Assembly: GCF_033100115.1 (NCBI RefSeq)
Contig: NZ_CP136910.1
Span: 4,777,001-4,841,000 of the forward strand
Direction of reading: 5' to 3'
Length of the DNA: 64,000 bases
From: Anaerocolumna sp. AGMB13020
GTDB taxonomy: Bacteria; Bacillota; Clostridia; Lachnospirales; Lachnospiraceae
Position 1 is the stretch's first letter, and each line of letters begins with the position of its first letter. The notes below the pieces were generated by a model. It had not been told where the DNA came from, made no database searches, and saw only the letters and a program-made list of their open reading frames with translations. The position numbers were made by a program, and so were the translations under genes. Shown one piece after another: positions 41,999 to 51,014 of the stretch.

Positions 41999-43814
41999 CT
42001 TTTTTATTATCCTTTTGTTGCTCACGGGAGTGGTTGGATTTGCAGCACTAAGCCTGGAACCAATCAGAAAAGAAGATAAGAAACCTGATCGTTATGCGAT
42101 TGAAGAAATTATAACAACAGTAGATCATGTATTTGCAAAAATTCTTGATAAAGATTACAGGAGCTTAAATCTTAACCAGAAAGAAACGATGAAGCGGGAA
42201 AATATTAAGAAGCATATAAAACAGTGTCTTAAGAAATCCGCGGAGGGTGACAAGGAAGCGAAGGAATATATTAAGGACTATATCAAAGAAATTCTTCTGC
42301 ATAAAGTTATGCTGAACGAAGAGAACATAGAGAAGGTCATTCCTTTTCAGTGTGCTGATAAGCTGACAGAGCAGGATAAATTTGAAATCCTACTGCAGCA
42401 GTATGAGAAAGAATACAAAAAAGACGGATTTCAAAAATTTCTGGAAAAGAATCGCCTGGATACAGCTTATACCATTACTGCCCTAGATTTGGAAAAGGCA
42501 TATTTTAAAGAGATGATCTACCTGTCTTTTGAGGATAAGATTGAGATTATAGCGCAGAGGGTGTATCAGCAGTACAGAGGTTTTGGCATAATTGACAGGT
42601 TGAGGGAGATGAAAATCGATGGTGTATCAGCAGGTATTTCAGCAGGTAATCTGTTAGAAAATATAGAGGGAACGGCAGCAGGATTCCAGGTAGAAGAGCT
42701 GCCTGTTAAGGAAATAGGAGATAAAGATAAGTATAATCCCAGTATAAAAGAAGAGGAGAGCCTGCTTGATGTATGGATTTTCTATAAAGGAAGAACCATT
42801 AGACTTGATTTTCTGCGTTTTCCATCGGAAAAAGAACTTATACGGGTTTGCAAAAGTATATACCGGCATAATAATCCAGGCTACTTAAGCGAAACCAGAG
42901 GTTATCTGGTAAATGATATGAAGGATGGCTCCAGGGTAGTAGTATTCCGACCGCCCATAGCTGTAAGCTGGGCATTCTTTGTTCGAAAACATGACAATAT
43001 AATTGTTATGGATATAAGGAAGGTCATCAGAGAGGAAGGCTCTGATCAGGTAATTGAACTTCTTAAGTGGATGGTCAAAGGTTGCCTTTCCATTGCCATA
43101 ACAGGAGAAATGGGTAGCGGTAAAACGACCTTGTTAAAACTACTGATACAGTATATTGATGAGAGCTACCCAATTCGTGTCTTTGAGCAGGTATATGAGC
43201 TTAATCTAACGAAAGCCTATCCCAAACGTAACATACTGTCATTAAGAGATAGCCCGGAAGTTTCAGGACAGGAAATACTAAATGTTATGAAGAAAACAGA
43301 CGGATCAGTTCTTATATTAGGTGAAGTAGCATCTCACGAAACGGCCAACTACCTCATAGAAATTTCTCAAATATCGAAAATGACCCTGTTTTCTCATCAT
43401 GCGGAGACTACGCAAGATTTGATATCTTATTTTAAAATCTCACAGCTTAAGGAGGGAGGGTTTCACAAGGAAGAATTAGCAGAATATCAGGCAGCCAATG
43501 CCATAAATATTGACATTCATCTGGAGAACAAAAATGGTCACCGCTATATTTCAAGAATTACTGAGATAATCCCTTATTACAAGAAGGACTTACCTGGCGG
43601 TCTGGTAGAAGCAACTCAGGAATATTATAAAAGAAGGACAAGTCCGGTGACATATGAAACAAGAGATATCCTGTCCTTTGTAGAAGGTAAGTATGTCCTG
43701 GGGCAGGACTTTTCCGATAAAAGCCAGGAGCATATTTTTTATCATCTGTCGGATTCAGAAGGGCAGGAATACAGAGAATTTATGAAGGGAGGAGGTTTGA
43801 CACAGAATGGATAA
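41988..43814 (+). CDS. CpaF/TadA-type secretion ATPase with membrane anchor
   Basis: A 608-residue ATPase, longer than standard CpaF (~450) because of an N-terminal membrane helix (residues 1-20) and a ~200-residue helical extension. The AAA-type secretion motor is intact: Walker A GEMGSGKTTL from G373 with K379, and a Walker B/Glu strand LILGEVASHE with E446 followed by a His-box (FSHHAETT). It powers assembly or retraction of a pilus or pseudopilus. The start overlaps the previous gene by 11 bases, and the stop overlaps the platform gene by 8. Confidence 0.88.
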   Translation: MLFNFFIILLLLTGVVGFAALSLEPIRKEDKKPDRYAIEEIITTVDHVFAKILDKDYRSLNLNQKETMKRENIKKHIKQCLKKSAEGDKEAKEYIKDYIKEILLHKVMLNEENIEKVIPFQCADKLTEQDKFEILLQQYEKEYKKDGFQKFLEKNRLDTAYTITALDLEKAYFKEMIYLSFEDKIEIIAQRVYQQYRGFGIIDRLREMKIDGVSAGISAGNLLENIEGTAAGFQVEELPVKEIGDKDKYNPSIKEEESLLDVWIFYKGRTIRLDFLRFPSEKELIRVCKSIYRHNNPGYLSETRGYLVNDMKDGSRVVVFRPPIAVSWAFFVRKHDNIIVMDIRKVIREEGSDQVIELLKWMVKGCLSIAITGEMGSGKTTLLKLLIQYIDESYPIRVFEQVYELNLTKAYPKRNILSLRDSPEVSGQEILNVMKKTDGSVLILGEVASHETANYLIEISQISKMTLFSHHAETTQDLISYFKISQLKEGGFHKEELAEYQAANAINIDIHLENKNGHRYISRITEIIPYYKKDLPGGLVEATQEYYKRRTSPVTYETRDILSFVEGKYVLGQDFSDKSQEHIFYHLSDSEGQEYREFMKGGGLTQNG

Positions 43815-45828
43815 TCTTATTATGATTCGTATAGCTGCAGGGCTTTTAGGTATCTTTGTACCGATTATGCTTTTTCTGTTATTTCTACTGAGAAAGCAAA
43901 TGGAATATAGGGAGACCTACAGCATCTTTCTGAAAGATAAAAAAGTCGACAGGGATTATTGGTATGTGCTTTATGATCTGTTAAGCAGAGTAATCTTAAT
44001 TAGAGTTTATTTAAAAAGCCTTACGGGAAGATACGCTATTCTCTATCCTGGTGAAGAAAGACTGATAGAGAAAAAGGCCATTAAATTAGCAGTTAAGCTC
44101 TGGTACATCGATATTGCTATTGTAACTATCGTGTTTCTCTTTGGAGAAAGCTGGTATTATCTTTGGTTAGCCATATTTTATTTATATGTTGCAGGTAATG
44201 GTATTGTATTCTGGGAAGAGGGAAGAGAGAGAGAAAAGCTGCTGGAACAATTTGATATATTTCTTTGCGAGGTAAGTGAAAATTATCAAAGTCACGAAAT
44301 ACTGGATGAAGCTGTTTATGAAGCAATGCAGGATACAGATAAACCTCTGAAACTCCATGCAGGCTGTATTTTAGATATACTTACTTCTTCTGAAAGTGAC
44401 AGGAAGAAAGAGGCGTATCTTAGCTGTGTTCCAGACAAATTCATAAAAACCTTTCTGGCACTTTGTCTGATAATCAATACATATGGAGATACAAAGACGG
44501 CGGAAGGAAGGTCACTGTTTCTGGCAAATATTGCTCACTTAAGACAGGAAATCCATTTGGAGGTATTAAAACGAAGTAAAATTCAATACCTTTTCTCCGG
44601 TCTTACTTTTGTAACGGTACTTCCTGTACTGTTCTTAAAAGCTATTGAGAAATGGGCTGTTAACAGTTTACCGCAGTTGATTAATTTTTACAGTGGAACA
44701 GCGGGAATTCTATTAATGGCAGTAATATTTCTCATTACCTTCTTTTCGTATCAACTGTTGCTGACTCTCCGAGAAGAAAGAAAACCTTCTCAAAGGGAGG
44801 CAGTTTTATTGGAAGCTTTAGAGAAACAAGAAAATATCAGACAGATGCTTGATTCATACCAATATAGATATTATGGAAAGCTGCTAAATAAACAAGAATT
44901 TTTAAAGCTGCATGGTGAGAAGCTGGGAGTAAGACAGTTTATCTTAAAGAGCATGCTTTTCAGTATTGCAGGTTTTCTAATCTGTATCTTATTATCCTTT
45001 GGTATTCATAATGCTAACAGAAAATTGGAGCTGACCAGGAGTATTAATTATTCAGACAGTACCATATCCGAGGAGAAAGGGAGGACTTTGTCCTCGGAGG
45101 TAATAAATATTACCCATAGATCTCTTGGAAGAAATATTACGCTTGAGGAAATTTTGAAGGTTATTAAGAAAGAGGAGAAAATTAAAGAAAAATCCCTTCA
45201 AAGAATAGCTGCTGAAGACATTTATGCAAGACTGAAGGCCATTAAAAATGAGTATTTTAAGTGGTATGAGCTTCTTGCAGCATTTCTTGCAGCTTGGGGG
45301 TCTTATTATATTCCAAGTTTAAGATTGTTACTGCTAAAGAAGGTAAGGCAGAGAGATATGGAGGATGAAGTATTTTCCTTTCAATCCATAATTGTGATTC
45401 TTCGTAATATTAAGAGAGCTGATACAGACATTGTCATAGAATGGATGGAAGAATTTTCGTATATCTTTCAAAGTTCTATAAGAGAATGCAGCAGAAACCT
45501 GTGCATGGACGAAAGACAAGCTCTTGAGGAATTAAAGGAGAAAGAACCTTTCAGACCTTTCTGTAAAATTGTAGATGGATTACAAAGCAGCGATAAGCTG
45601 GGACTTTACAAAGCTTTTGAGGATGTGGAACAGGAAAGGAATAACTATATTAATAAAAGGGCTTTAGACAACGAAATCAGCATACAGGATAAAACTATTC
45701 TGGGTAGGACCATTGCTTTTGTACCCTTTGTTCTGACGGTGGGTTTGTATCTGATTCTTCCTTTTGTAGCAGAAGGACTTAGAATGTATAAGGTCTATAT
45801 GGAGCAGATAAATGGGATTGGGGGGTAG
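43807..45828 (+). CDS. TadB-TadC-like platform fusion (type II secretion F domain)
   Basis: A 673-residue integral membrane protein with GGAGGAGG upstream. About seven hydrophobic segments fall in two groups, near residues 5-28, 98-135 and 260-320, and again near 378-398, 480-510 and 635-655. Each group frames a cytoplasmic helical segment. The second half (MEDEVFSFQSIIVILRNI, then a long helix) resembles the T2SS F domain of TadC, the first half that of TadB. In most Tad loci these are two genes; here one polypeptide appears to carry both. It would be the inner-membrane platform driven by the CpaF-type motor encoded before it. Confidence 0.75.
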   Translation: MDNLIMIRIAAGLLGIFVPIMLFLLFLLRKQMEYRETYSIFLKDKKVDRDYWYVLYDLLSRVILIRVYLKSLTGRYAILYPGEERLIEKKAIKLAVKLWYIDIAIVTIVFLFGESWYYLWLAIFYLYVAGNGIVFWEEGREREKLLEQFDIFLCEVSENYQSHEILDEAVYEAMQDTDKPLKLHAGCILDILTSSESDRKKEAYLSCVPDKFIKTFLALCLIINTYGDTKTAEGRSLFLANIAHLRQEIHLEVLKRSKIQYLFSGLTFVTVLPVLFLKAIEKWAVNSLPQLINFYSGTAGILLMAVIFLITFFSYQLLLTLREERKPSQREAVLLEALEKQENIRQMLDSYQYRYYGKLLNKQEFLKLHGEKLGVRQFILKSMLFSIAGFLICILLSFGIHNANRKLELTRSINYSDSTISEEKGRTLSSEVINITHRSLGRNITLEEILKVIKKEEKIKEKSLQRIAAEDIYARLKAIKNEYFKWYELLAAFLAAWGSYYIPSLRLLLLKKVRQRDMEDEVFSFQSIIVILRNIKRADTDIVIEWMEEFSYIFQSSIRECSRNLCMDERQALEELKEKEPFRPFCKIVDGLQSSDKLGLYKAFEDVEQERNNYINKRALDNEISIQDKTILGRTIAFVPFVLTVGLYLILPFVAEGLRMYKVYMEQINGIGG

Positions 45829-45880
45829 ATTTCTGTGTTAATGCGTTAAGTGTTAAAATTCGGGGGTACGGAAGGGGGAC

Positions 45881-46094
45881 GGCAAATTGTATAAAAAGAA
45901 AAACTAATGCTTCGATTACAAGGTATAAGAAGTCCTAATTCTCTGGATATTTTGGGCTTGACATATGATAAAGCAGATAACTCGCTTCGCTCAGACAACA
46001 ATCTGCTTTATCATATAGCGCAAAATATCCAGAGAAAAGGGCTTCTAATACCTTTTCATAGGCGCATTCGTTCTTTCTTTTTATACAATTTGCC
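45881..46094. repeat. 214-bp imperfect palindrome
   Basis: Arms of about 95 bases (45881-45978 and 46001-46094) are reverse complements at roughly 80% identity around a 22-base loop. The outermost 21 bases match exactly (GGCAAATTGTATAAAAAGAA...). Two internal 16-base blocks (TTCTCTGGATATTTTG and ATATGATAAAGCAGAT) are also exact. No target-site duplication is evident. It sits in the 342-base gap between the platform gene and the pilin-like gene. It could be a MITE-like dispersed repeat, or a very large mRNA hairpin that separates expression of the two halves of the operon. Confidence 0.85.
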
Positions 46095-46170
46095 TGACAT
46101 CCTATGGAAATAAGACTTTTGAAAATAAAAAATAGAAGCAAAAATAAAAAATAAAAAAGGAGAAATTAAA

Positions 46171-46620
46171 ATGGAAAATGCATTAAAAGGTTTAATACTG
46201 GCGGCAGGAGTGATAATTACATGTTTAGTGGTAGGCTTGGGATTTTACATAAGCAGGGAGGCTAATGCAGCTGCAACAAATGGAACGGGGCAGATCAGCC
46301 GTATGAACAAGGAGTTTGCCGAATCAGATAAGGTTATGTATGACGGATTGGATGTTACTGGCAGTGAGGTTATCAATGCAATTAATAAATTTAAAAATGA
46401 AGACATTGCTGTTAAGGTTACAACAAAGAAATCGGTTGTTTACTATAATCGTCTGCTGTCTGACACAGACAGTAAAATTGGAGAAGTGAGTTCTGCCTCT
46501 GTTAAAGACACACAGACAATTACCAGCAATTTTTACATCAATCAGAAAGCCCAGTTTACAGGTGCTATATTAAGGGATGCGAATTCCACTATTATAGGGA
46601 TTTCCTTTATACAGAAGTAA
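46171..46620 (+). CDS. Pilin-like single-pass protein of the Tad-like locus
   Basis: A 149-residue protein with AAAAAGGAG before the ATG. The N-terminus MENALKGLILAAGVIITCLV places a hydrophobic helix directly at the start, as in processed pilins, with hardly any leader. The exposed part is Asn/Ser/Thr-rich. No class-typical prepilin peptidase cleavage site (G followed by E at +5) is seen. Position right behind the motor and platform genes makes it the best candidate for the major (pseudo)pilin. Confidence 0.65.
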   Translation: MENALKGLILAAGVIITCLVVGLGFYISREANAAATNGTGQISRMNKEFAESDKVMYDGLDVTGSEVINAINKFKNEDIAVKVTTKKSVVYYNRLLSDTDSKIGEVSSASVKDTQTITSNFYINQKAQFTGAILRDANSTIIGISFIQK

Positions 46621-46622
46621 CC

Positions 46623-47018
46623 ATGGAACAGGTAGATAAATTTCTTACCATGGGAGTAAATGTAATTTTATTCTGTATGGCCGTCAGTTTATTATTGTTA
46701 GGTTCTGAGAATTTTAACAGCAGCATTCGGCTGCTAAAAGCTTCTGTGTTTCGGCAGAATGTTATCAGGGAGCAGGAACTTTGGGATACATCGGCAAACA
46801 ACCGTAAGTTAACAGCTACAAAAGGAGAAATTATCGGGTCTTTGCTTGACGGCATGGAGGTTACTCTGATAATAGACGGAACTGCCTGCACAAAGGATAT
46901 TTTTCAGCCGGAGGATTTCGATTACACGATAATCAAAGAAGGAGTTTACCTTAAGGAATATAGACTGGATGATAATGGGTACATTACAGAGATAATCTAT
47001 ACCCACATGGAAGAATAG
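46623..47018 (+). CDS. Minor pilin-like membrane protein A
   Basis: A 131-residue protein starting 2 bases after the previous stop, so translation is probably coupled. One N-terminal membrane helix (residues ~8-28, MGVNVILFCMAVSLLLLGS) is followed by an acidic globular part. No family is recognised. Its size and topology fit a minor pseudopilin or TadE/F-like protein. Confidence 0.6.
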   Translation: MEQVDKFLTMGVNVILFCMAVSLLLLGSENFNSSIRLLKASVFRQNVIREQELWDTSANNRKLTATKGEIIGSLLDGMEVTLIIDGTACTKDIFQPEDFDYTIIKEGVYLKEYRLDDNGYITEIIYTHMEE

Positions 47019-47034
47019 GACAGGAGGCAGTTGA

Positions 47035-47550
47035 ATGGACGCTTTTGGAAAAGTAGCTGCTATATTTGCAGGAGTTATATTATTGTTCATAGCACCGCTG
47101 ATCTATATGGCTCAGAAACAGGATTCTATCAGTCAGCTGTATGTAACCCAGGAAACCATACGCCTAACAGACAATATAAGAATGTCAGGAGTATTAACAC
47201 AGAATATGTTTAATGACTACATTAAACGAATAGATAAAACCGGGAATCTGTATGCTGTAGAGATTTTACATGCACATAAAAGAGTTGCACCTGTTTATGA
47301 TGAAATCACAGACACGGTACTGGAAAATGTTAATAGTTATTTTTATAATACCTATGAAGAAGAAATTTATCAGGCCTTTGATGAAGGAAAAGATTATTAT
47401 TTCGCACAGGGCGATTACATATCCATTAAGGTTGAAAATCGTAATAAGACCATGGCAGGAAGAGTAACTTCTTATCTTTCCAGAGGAAATAGCAGTGACG
47501 TTTCTATAATGGTCACTTATGGGGGAATGATTCGAGATGAAACTGAGTGA
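47035..47550 (+). CDS. Minor pilin-like membrane protein B
   Basis: A 171-residue protein with AGGAGG before the ATG. The N-terminal helix (FGKVAAIFAGVILLFIAPLI) is followed by a helix and beta-rich exposed domain with many Asn, Tyr and Asp. It is coupled to the next gene by a 14-base overlap. No named family. Confidence 0.6.
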   Translation: MDAFGKVAAIFAGVILLFIAPLIYMAQKQDSISQLYVTQETIRLTDNIRMSGVLTQNMFNDYIKRIDKTGNLYAVEILHAHKRVAPVYDEITDTVLENVNSYFYNTYEEEIYQAFDEGKDYYFAQGDYISIKVENRNKTMAGRVTSYLSRGNSSDVSIMVTYGGMIRDETE

Positions 47551-48493
47551 TCTTTGCCTGGTATTTTTTGTAGTTGAAATAATAGTGTTCACGGTGCTGG
47601 ATATTCGTTTTGAACAGCTGGAGGCTATGGCTGAGATAACCAATGCTTATAATACGGCTCTGGATAATGCAGTGGATGACGGATGTTTCTATTTGGTAGA
47701 AGTAGACAGCAGCCGTAATCTTTATACTAATAAGGAAGCGGCAGTGGAGCAGTTCTTCTCCTCTTTATATGCTAACCTCGGAGTTATGGGGCAGTCTTTT
47801 CAGGAAGAAAAGCTTAGCAGGTACATACCTGTAATATTGGTTACAGACAGAGACGGATTTTATATATACTATACTGCAGCTATTTTATCAGGCGGTGAGA
47901 AAAGACTTGATAAAAGATGGAGTGAGAAGCTTCATTATGTATATGAGGATGACCGTTATGTTATAAAGTTTACGCTGGGAAATGAGATCATATTGTTTGA
48001 GAAAGAATCCATGGAAATATGGGAGGGAGAGTATAGGGATATCAGAGAATTGACTGAATGCAGTTTCTTAGAGGAAGAGGAAGTATTTGAAACAATACGA
48101 AGAAAAACTATTATACAGTCAATCAGTAAGAATATGAACCTTTATATCAATTATTACAACAGTATTGCTTCAGATTTTGGCATAACTTATGAATTCTGGC
48201 TGCCTGAGATCGATAGAACAGATTGGGACAGAACAATAGATGATGTAAGTCTTTTTGTACTATTTCAGGGTTATCCATATGATGCTGCCGCGCTTGATAC
48301 CTATAACCGCTATGTTTTTGGCGGAGCAAGGATAGCAAAATCTAAGGTATATTATATTAATGTGAAACTGGAAAAAAAGTTTTATCACAGTGAGAATTGC
48401 GAGGAGGTATTAATCGATAAGGGAATACCCTATTATACAAAAGAGGAATGCGCTAAAGAGGGGGCTTTCCCCTGCAATAAGTGCATTCCATAA
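47537..48493 (+). CDS. Membrane-anchored protein with C-terminal Ada-like zinc motif
   Basis: A 318-residue protein. One N-terminal membrane helix is followed by a ~260-residue exposed domain of unknown fold. The last 36 residues read as a small metal site: H284 and C288 (YHSENC), then KEECAKEGAFPCNKC with C305, C313 and C316. This is the layout of the Ada-type N-terminal zinc module also found at the end of some secreted nucleases. In this locus it may stabilise the tip protein or bind metal or DNA outside the cell. It is the last gene of the Tad-like operon. Confidence 0.65.
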   Translation: MKLSDLCLVFFVVEIIVFTVLDIRFEQLEAMAEITNAYNTALDNAVDDGCFYLVEVDSSRNLYTNKEAAVEQFFSSLYANLGVMGQSFQEEKLSRYIPVILVTDRDGFYIYYTAAILSGGEKRLDKRWSEKLHYVYEDDRYVIKFTLGNEIILFEKESMEIWEGEYRDIRELTECSFLEEEEVFETIRRKTIIQSISKNMNLYINYYNSIASDFGITYEFWLPEIDRTDWDRTIDDVSLFVLFQGYPYDAAALDTYNRYVFGGARIAKSKVYYINVKLEKKFYHSENCEEVLIDKGIPYYTKEECAKEGAFPCNKCIP

Positions 48494-48517
48494 TAGAGAA
48501 CTATTTATTTATACGCT

Positions 48518-49882
48518 CTATTCCTGCGTGATATGTTCAAGATTACCCTCTGTTACCGAGACATTATCAGGATTCTCTTGGGGGGTATTATCAGATAGAG
48601 CATTTATGCTGTCTGTTGAATCAGAATTCTCCGGTATAAGTACAATATGTACTTTATCGATTCGGTTCTTCATGACGGCATCGACCGTGTAAATAACATT
48701 GTCTTCTGTAATAGTCTCTCCGACTTCCGGCAGATGGTCCAAAAGATATATTAAATGTCCTGCTATAGAATCATAGTCATCTGATTCAAGTTCAAGATCC
48801 AGAGCATCATTTATCTCATCCAGTTTCGTATTTCCATCTACAATATATTCAGTATCAGATATCTTACGAATACTGTCTTCTTCATCTGCATCATATTCGT
48901 CACGAATTTCGCCAACGATTTCTTCCAGAAGATCCTCCAATGTAATAAGGCCGGTTGTGGTGCCGTACTCATCGAGTACGATGGCCAGGGATACATAGTT
49001 TTTACGCATTTCCTTTAACAGTTCTGTGGTTTTCTTGTATTCATAAGTAAAGTAAGGCTCTCTCATGATATTTTTTATCTGAAAATCTTCTTTACTGCCC
49101 TGGTAAAAGAAAATATCTTTTAAATTCAGGATGCCTATAACATTATCCCGGGATTCACTGTAGACGGGCATTCGTGTGTACTTATCCTTGGAAAAAAGCT
49201 CCACTAATTCATCATAGGACAGGGAAACTTCTGCAAATACCATATCCACACGGGGAACCATAACATCCTTTGCCATAGAATCACCGAAATCCACTACATT
49301 GGTTATCATCTGTTTCTCGTCCATCTCGATAACACCTTCTTCATGACTTACCTCAACGATGGAACGAAGTTCATCCTCAGTGATAACAGAGGCCTTCTCA
49401 CGTGTGTTGACATGGAAAATCATAAGGATGAGAGAAGATATTCTTGTGACCAGAAAGGTAAGTGGAGACATAATTCTGATAAAGAGCAAAAGCAACCGGC
49501 CAAAACGAAGGACAAACTTCTCGGAATCCATTTCGGCCAGAGTATTCGGAATCATTCTTGCAAATATCAACATAACAAAGATAAGTGCAGCTATTATTAT
49601 CACAACGCCGACAGGTGTATAATGATCAAGGGCAAGAGAGGTAGCTAATGATGATATGGACAGATTAATAATTACATTGCCTATAAGTATTGTATTCTGC
49701 ATTCTAGCCGGTTTCTCCAGTAAATCATTCACCAACCTGGCTTTGTTATTACCTTCTTCAGAAAGACTGCGGATACGCAGTTTGTTAACAGTAGTAAAAG
49801 CAGTTCTTGCTGACGAAAAAAATATGGATAGCAGTAATAAAACACCTAATATTATCATACGCGTGACTTCACTCGAGTCCAA
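48518..49882 (-). CDS. CNNM/CorC-type membrane protein with CBS pair
   Basis: A 454-residue protein. The start is taken as a TTG at 49880-49882 because AGGAGA lies 8 bases before it; upstream TTG (49921) and ATG (49912) have no ribosome site. The N-terminal DUF21 domain has four hydrophobic segments (to ~160). Two CBS domains (~190-310) and the CorC/HlyC domain follow, and the tail is Ser/Asn/Asp-rich. Family members transport or sense Mg2+/Co2+. It converges with the Tad-like operon. Confidence 0.88.
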   Translation of the reverse strand: MDSSEVTRMIILGVLLLLSIFFSSARTAFTTVNKLRIRSLSEEGNNKARLVNDLLEKPARMQNTILIGNVIINLSISSLATSLALDHYTPVGVVIIIAALIFVMLIFARMIPNTLAEMDSEKFVLRFGRLLLLFIRIMSPLTFLVTRISSLILMIFHVNTREKASVITEDELRSIVEVSHEEGVIEMDEKQMITNVVDFGDSMAKDVMVPRVDMVFAEVSLSYDELVELFSKDKYTRMPVYSESRDNVIGILNLKDIFFYQGSKEDFQIKNIMREPYFTYEYKKTTELLKEMRKNYVSLAIVLDEYGTTTGLITLEDLLEEIVGEIRDEYDADEEDSIRKISDTEYIVDGNTKLDEINDALDLELESDDYDSIAGHLIYLLDHLPEVGETITEDNVIYTVDAVMKNRIDKVHIVLIPENSDSTDSINALSDNTPQENPDNVSVTEGNLEHITQE

Positions 49883-50286
49883 ATAATCATCTCCTATTCT
49901 GTAAGGCGGCATTATGCTCAAATCAATTCGTATAATTGAAATTATCTTATCATATATAGAAATTATATAAAATTATACAATAAAAAATGCCGAGTCAATA
50001 AAATAAATTGGTTATAAGTTACAATTGGAAAAATAAATAAACAAGGTAAATTTTACATGAAAAGAAGAGGAATGTCAATATAAACACCAGATATGGAAGA
50101 GATTACGTGGCAAATAGGACTATTTTCTTAATAAGTGTTAAGATTTTGTTATAATATCAAAATAACTATTGTGCAGAATGAAAATCCGGTGTAAAATCAC
50201 TTATGGTGTTTAAAGTTCTGTCGAATTGGATCGAATGAAATTTACACCTGGAAGCTTATTAGTCAGTTTTATGACAGGAGACGTTA
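49883..50286. other. Intergenic region with a promoter and an inverted repeat
   Basis: An extended -10 element (TGTTATAAT, about 50147-50155) faces the gene at 50287. GGTGTAAA (50188-50195) and TTTACACC (50241-50248) are exact inverted repeats between it and the start codon, an operator or leader hairpin candidate. No gene is supported. Confidence 0.45.
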
Positions 50287-50877
50287 ATGAGAAAAAAATC
50301 ACATATCTCTTTGGCTGGATATTTATTAGACAGTATGAACATCGATGAGCTTTTTCAACATAGGAAAGCATTTTACTACGGCAGTATATTACCGGATATT
50401 AAGCCATCTTTTCTTACCAAAAGGCATACCATAGAAGAAACCTTTGATATACTGACAGAAGAAATTATTAAGATAACCGATGAATTTCAAGTACACAAAG
50501 GAATTAACAGGTATTTTACAAGACATTTAGGTGTTGTAACCCATTATATAGCGGATTATTTCACTTATCCCCATAACAGTATATTTACTGGAAGTATCAA
50601 AGCGCACTGTGGATATGAGAAAAAACTCATAACGGCATTAAAAGAATATGTTAAGAGCGAAGATGCTGTGAATGCCCGGGCAAAGAATTTTCTATTTGCC
50701 ACGGTGGAAGAAATATTGAAGTTTATTAAGGAAATGCATGCTGAATATTTAAAGGTAGCTAAGAAAGTTGCTGTAGACTGTTTTTACATTGTAGAATTGT
50801 GTCATAAAGTAGTAGATGGAATCCTGCAGATTTTTGAAATGAATTTGAAAGCCCTAACTCAGATAGAAGCGGCATAA
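50287..50877 (+). CDS. Zinc-dependent phospholipase C-like protein
   Basis: A 196-residue protein with CAGGAGA before the ATG and no signal peptide. His5 near the N-terminus, GSILPDIKP, H-containing TRHLGVVTHYIADYFTYPHN and later Asp/His residues follow the pattern of the zinc-dependent phospholipase C-like helical family. It resembles, at low identity, the protein at 15637. Function unknown; probably cytoplasmic. It is transcribed alone and ends at the hairpin at 50894. Confidence 0.75.
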   Translation: MRKKSHISLAGYLLDSMNIDELFQHRKAFYYGSILPDIKPSFLTKRHTIEETFDILTEEIIKITDEFQVHKGINRYFTRHLGVVTHYIADYFTYPHNSIFTGSIKAHCGYEKKLITALKEYVKSEDAVNARAKNFLFATVEEILKFIKEMHAEYLKVAKKVAVDCFYIVELCHKVVDGILQIFEMNLKALTQIEAA

Positions 50878-50893
50878 TAGAAAGATATACAAT

Positions 50894-50938
50894 AAAGTCC
50901 CGGAATAAATGTGTTAATACATTTACTCCGGGACTTTT
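50894..50938. terminator. Bidirectional terminator
   Basis: An 18-bp stem (AAAGTCCCGGA-n-TAAATG and its complement, one mismatch) with A- and T-runs at both ends, between the convergent phospholipase-like and ABC-F genes. Confidence 0.88.
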
Positions 50939-51014
50939 TAAAGCACTTATTTTGTTATTGCCGCCCATACTTATCAAATACAGCCAGTTCAGAGACGTCA
51001 ATATAAGAAATCTC

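Noticed and set aside
45907..46141. Frames of 68 codons on both strands in the gap of the Tad-like locus
   Set aside because: Both lie inside the 214-bp palindrome and read its arms; neither has a ribosome site.
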